Shown here in pieces: positions 4,843 to 6,581 of a stretch of 6,581 bases of DNA (position 1 is its first letter; each line of letters starts with the position of its first letter). The notes under the pieces were generated by a model that saw only the letters and a program-made list of their open reading frames with translations, was not told where the DNA came from and ran no database searches. Source of the stretch: JAAXTT01 sp964530215 (GTDB lineage: Bacteria; Bacillota; Desulfotomaculia; Desulfotomaculales; Desulfocucumaceae); NCBI GenBank assembly GCA_964530215.1, contig CAZHAJ010000103.1:1-6581 (forward strand), read 5' to 3'. A program made the position numbers and the translations under genes.

Positions 4843-6581
4843 TTATGATGTTTTAGGATATGGTTGGATATTAACGATATCGGTAATTAATTTTGGTTTG
4901 CTGATATAATAACCCTGACTAAATTCTACTCCAAGCTTTTTTAACTCATCCAGTATCTCTCTGCTTTCTACATATTCTGCAATTGCCTTCTTACCCAAAG
5001 CCTTTGCCACATTACTAATCGCCTCAACCAACGCTCGGTGTGTGGAATCCTGATCTAAATCCCGCACAAAAGAACCGTCAATCTTAATGTACTCCGCTGG
5101 AAGCATACGCAGATAAGAAAATGAAGAAAACCCTATACCGAAATCATCCAGAGCAAAGGTACACCCCAATTTTCTTATTCTGCTAATCCATCTCTCGGCA
5201 TGTATAATATCCTTAACAGCATTAGTTTCAGTAATTTCAAATCCAATCCTTGAGGGTACTATTTTTTGCTCCTTTATTTCCTTTTCTATATAATCCAAGA
5301 GATCTTGATCCCCAAAGCTTGCACCAGAAAGATTAACCATCAAGTTAATATCCGGATAAGATTTCAATATACCAAAACAGGCTTTTACAACCCACAGATC
5401 AATCTGGGGCATTAACCCAAACCTCTCGGCTACCGGGATAAATGTGTTGGGCATAACCAGATTGCCGCGGTCATCCTTTATCCTTAACAAAACCTCGTAG
5501 TGATTGATTACGCCGTCATCATTTCTGATGACCGGTTGAAAGTAAAGCACGAAATCATTGTTTACCAGAGCTTTTTTAATAGTTCCCACCATTATATTTG
5601 TTTCGGCAAGGTTATCTGTCAAGTCTTGCTTTGCATCTATTAAAATTACTTTGTTTCTTCCGACATCTTTAGCCATATATAAAGCACTGTCTGCATATGA
5701 TAGCAATTTTTGAGGGCATAAGTTGCCGTTGATAACCACCAAGCCGATGCTTATGGTAAGATTAAAGCACTGTTTTATATAGGCCAAGCATAACTCTTCC
5801 TGCTCAATAACTAGCCTAAGTTTTTCCGCTATTTCTTTGGCCTTTTCGATATCTGTATCTTCAAGAATAATAGCAAATTCGTCTCCACCGATTCTAAACA
5901 GAAGGTCACTTTCCCTAAGATTGGATTTAATGAGATTAACAAATGTTATCAGTATTTCATCGCCCGCTATATGACCTAAGGAATCATTTACAATCTTAAA
6001 ATTATCCAGATCAATCATCAGAAGGGCACTCTGTTTTCCCCTTTTAGCACTTCCCACAGTACGCTTTAGATTGTCCTCTAAAGAGTATCTGTTTGGTACA
6101 TTAGTTAACGGATCATGAGTAGCCAAATACTTTAACTGATTCTCCATTTTTTTCCTTTGAGTAACATCCCTTATGGCTTCAATAGCCCCCACTATTTCCC
6201 CGTCTTTGCTGAACAAAGGGGATGCAGTTGCCCACAAAAAAGCACCTTTTCCCTCAAAGGCCTGGGGAACAAAAGTTTCGGAATAAAAAATATTGCCTCT
6301 TTTTTCAATAAAATCATATTGACTTCTAATTTCCTCGCTGTCCTCCAAAATCAGATCGATTAATATCGGCCTTGGAGTTCCGTAAAAAGGTAGAGAGTAA
6401 GCATAATCACCTCGATAAAGAATATCCTTGCTTTTTATACCGGTCATCTTTTCAATAGCCTTATTCCAGGCAATAACTTTTCTATTTTTGTCTACAACAA
6501 ATGTTGCATCGGGAAGGAAGTAAATAATATCGAATAGCTGCTGTGGTGTGGCTTTTAATTCCTTTAAACTGTTTTCCAGAT
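4843..6581 (-). CDS. PAS-GGDEF-EAL cyclic-di-GMP protein, 5' end outside window
   Basis: The frame stays open to the window edge (first complete codon 6579-6577), so 578 C-terminal residues are visible; the internal ATG at 6447 is not the start because the PAS domain begins upstream of it. The PAS domain spans about 12-140: FDIIYFLPDATFVVDKNRKV leads into WNKAIEKMTG, and LPFYGTPRPILIDL lies at about 63-76. A linker, RDVTQRKKMENQL (137-149), leads to the GGDEF domain (about 150-315). This has an intact GGDEF (231-235) preceded by the inhibitory-site RESD (222-225) at the canonical 5-residue spacing. The EAL domain (about 330-570) has EVL in place of EAL (E362, then LLR). It keeps Asn in VNLS (416), Glu in FEITE (448), DDFGIG (478-483), Lys in IKID (499), Glu in AEYVE (535) and Gln in SQGYY (555). 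Both c-di-GMP synthesis and hydrolysis therefore look possible. No membrane segment is visible, but the missing N-terminus may hold more sensors. The gene ends 72 bp before ilvA. Confidence 0.93.
   Translation of the reverse strand, partial: LENSLKELKATPQQLFDIIYFLPDATFVVDKNRKVIAWNKAIEKMTGIKSKDILYRGDYAYSLPFYGTPRPILIDLILEDSEEIRSQYDFIEKRGNIFYSETFVPQAFEGKGAFLWATASPLFSKDGEIVGAIEAIRDVTQRKKMENQLKYLATHDPLTNVPNRYSLEDNLKRTVGSAKRGKQSALLMIDLDNFKIVNDSLGHIAGDEILITFVNLIKSNLRESDLLFRIGGDEFAIILEDTDIEKAKEIAEKLRLVIEQEELCLAYIKQCFNLTISIGLVVINGNLCPQKLLSYADSALYMAKDVGRNKVILIDAKQDLTDNLAETNIMVGTIKKALVNNDFVLYFQPVIRNDDGVINHYEVLLRIKDDRGNLVMPNTFIPVAERFGLMPQIDLWVVKACFGILKSYPDINLMVNLSGASFGDQDLLDYIEKEIKEQKIVPSRIGFEITETNAVKDIIHAERWISRIRKLGCTFALDDFGIGFSSFSYLRMLPAEYIKIDGSFVRDLDQDSTHRALVEAISNVAKALGKKAIAEYVESREILDELKKLGVEFSQGYYISKPKLITDIVNIQPYPKTS

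Noticed and set aside
4843..6447. Start of the GGDEF-EAL gene at the ATG at 6447
   Set aside because: The frame continues upstream to the window edge with clear PAS-domain sequence (FDIIYFLPDATFVVD...), and no Shine-Dalgarno site precedes that ATG.

Overview
The window is AT-rich bacterial chromosome with a core-genome gene set, all on the minus strand. The SpoVG, GlmU and Prs order is the one seen in Bacillus and clostridia. Together with a sigma-H-type promoter, Gram-positive-style Shine-Dalgarno sites and a PAS-GGDEF-EAL protein carrying a distinctive PAS motif, this points to an endospore-forming Firmicute. A clostridial, Desulfotomaculum-like (Peptococcaceae) organism is my best guess; this is inference from gene content and style, not from a database match.

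Layout in transcription order (right to left). Positions 6581-4843 hold the 3' part of a PAS-GGDEF-EAL cyclic-di-GMP protein whose start lies outside the window. Positions 4770-3559 hold ilvA, a PLP-dependent threonine ammonia-lyase with a C-terminal ACT-like domain. Between 3558 and 3447 is the spoVG promoter region, with a close match to the sigma-H consensus and a 12-bp palindrome in the promoter spacer. spoVG (3446-3192) is followed by a 496-bp gene-free gap (2696-3191). This gap carries two diverged 34-bp direct repeats, a heptamer minisatellite, GTCGAC-centred palindromes, a likely terminator and an AT-rich stretch in front of glmU. glmU (2695-1322) and prs (1276-329) are 45 bp apart and probably co-transcribed. 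Positions 1-328 hold no confident gene: there is a 14-bp perfect inverted repeat with a 30-nt loop (215-272), and a short plus-strand open frame ending at 160 that looks like a remnant or tail.

Functionally, glmU makes UDP-GlcNAc for peptidoglycan and prs makes PRPP for nucleotides, His and Trp; the pair is conserved housekeeping. SpoVG is an RNA/DNA-binding regulator tied in Bacillus to the transition state and sporulation, and its promoter here looks sigma-H controlled. IlvA supplies 2-oxobutanoate for isoleucine. The GGDEF-EAL protein would make and/or break c-di-GMP in response to a PAS-sensed signal. I see no new multi-gene system. The most interesting material is non-coding: the spoVG promoter with its internal palindrome, and the repeat-dense spoVG-glmU gap.
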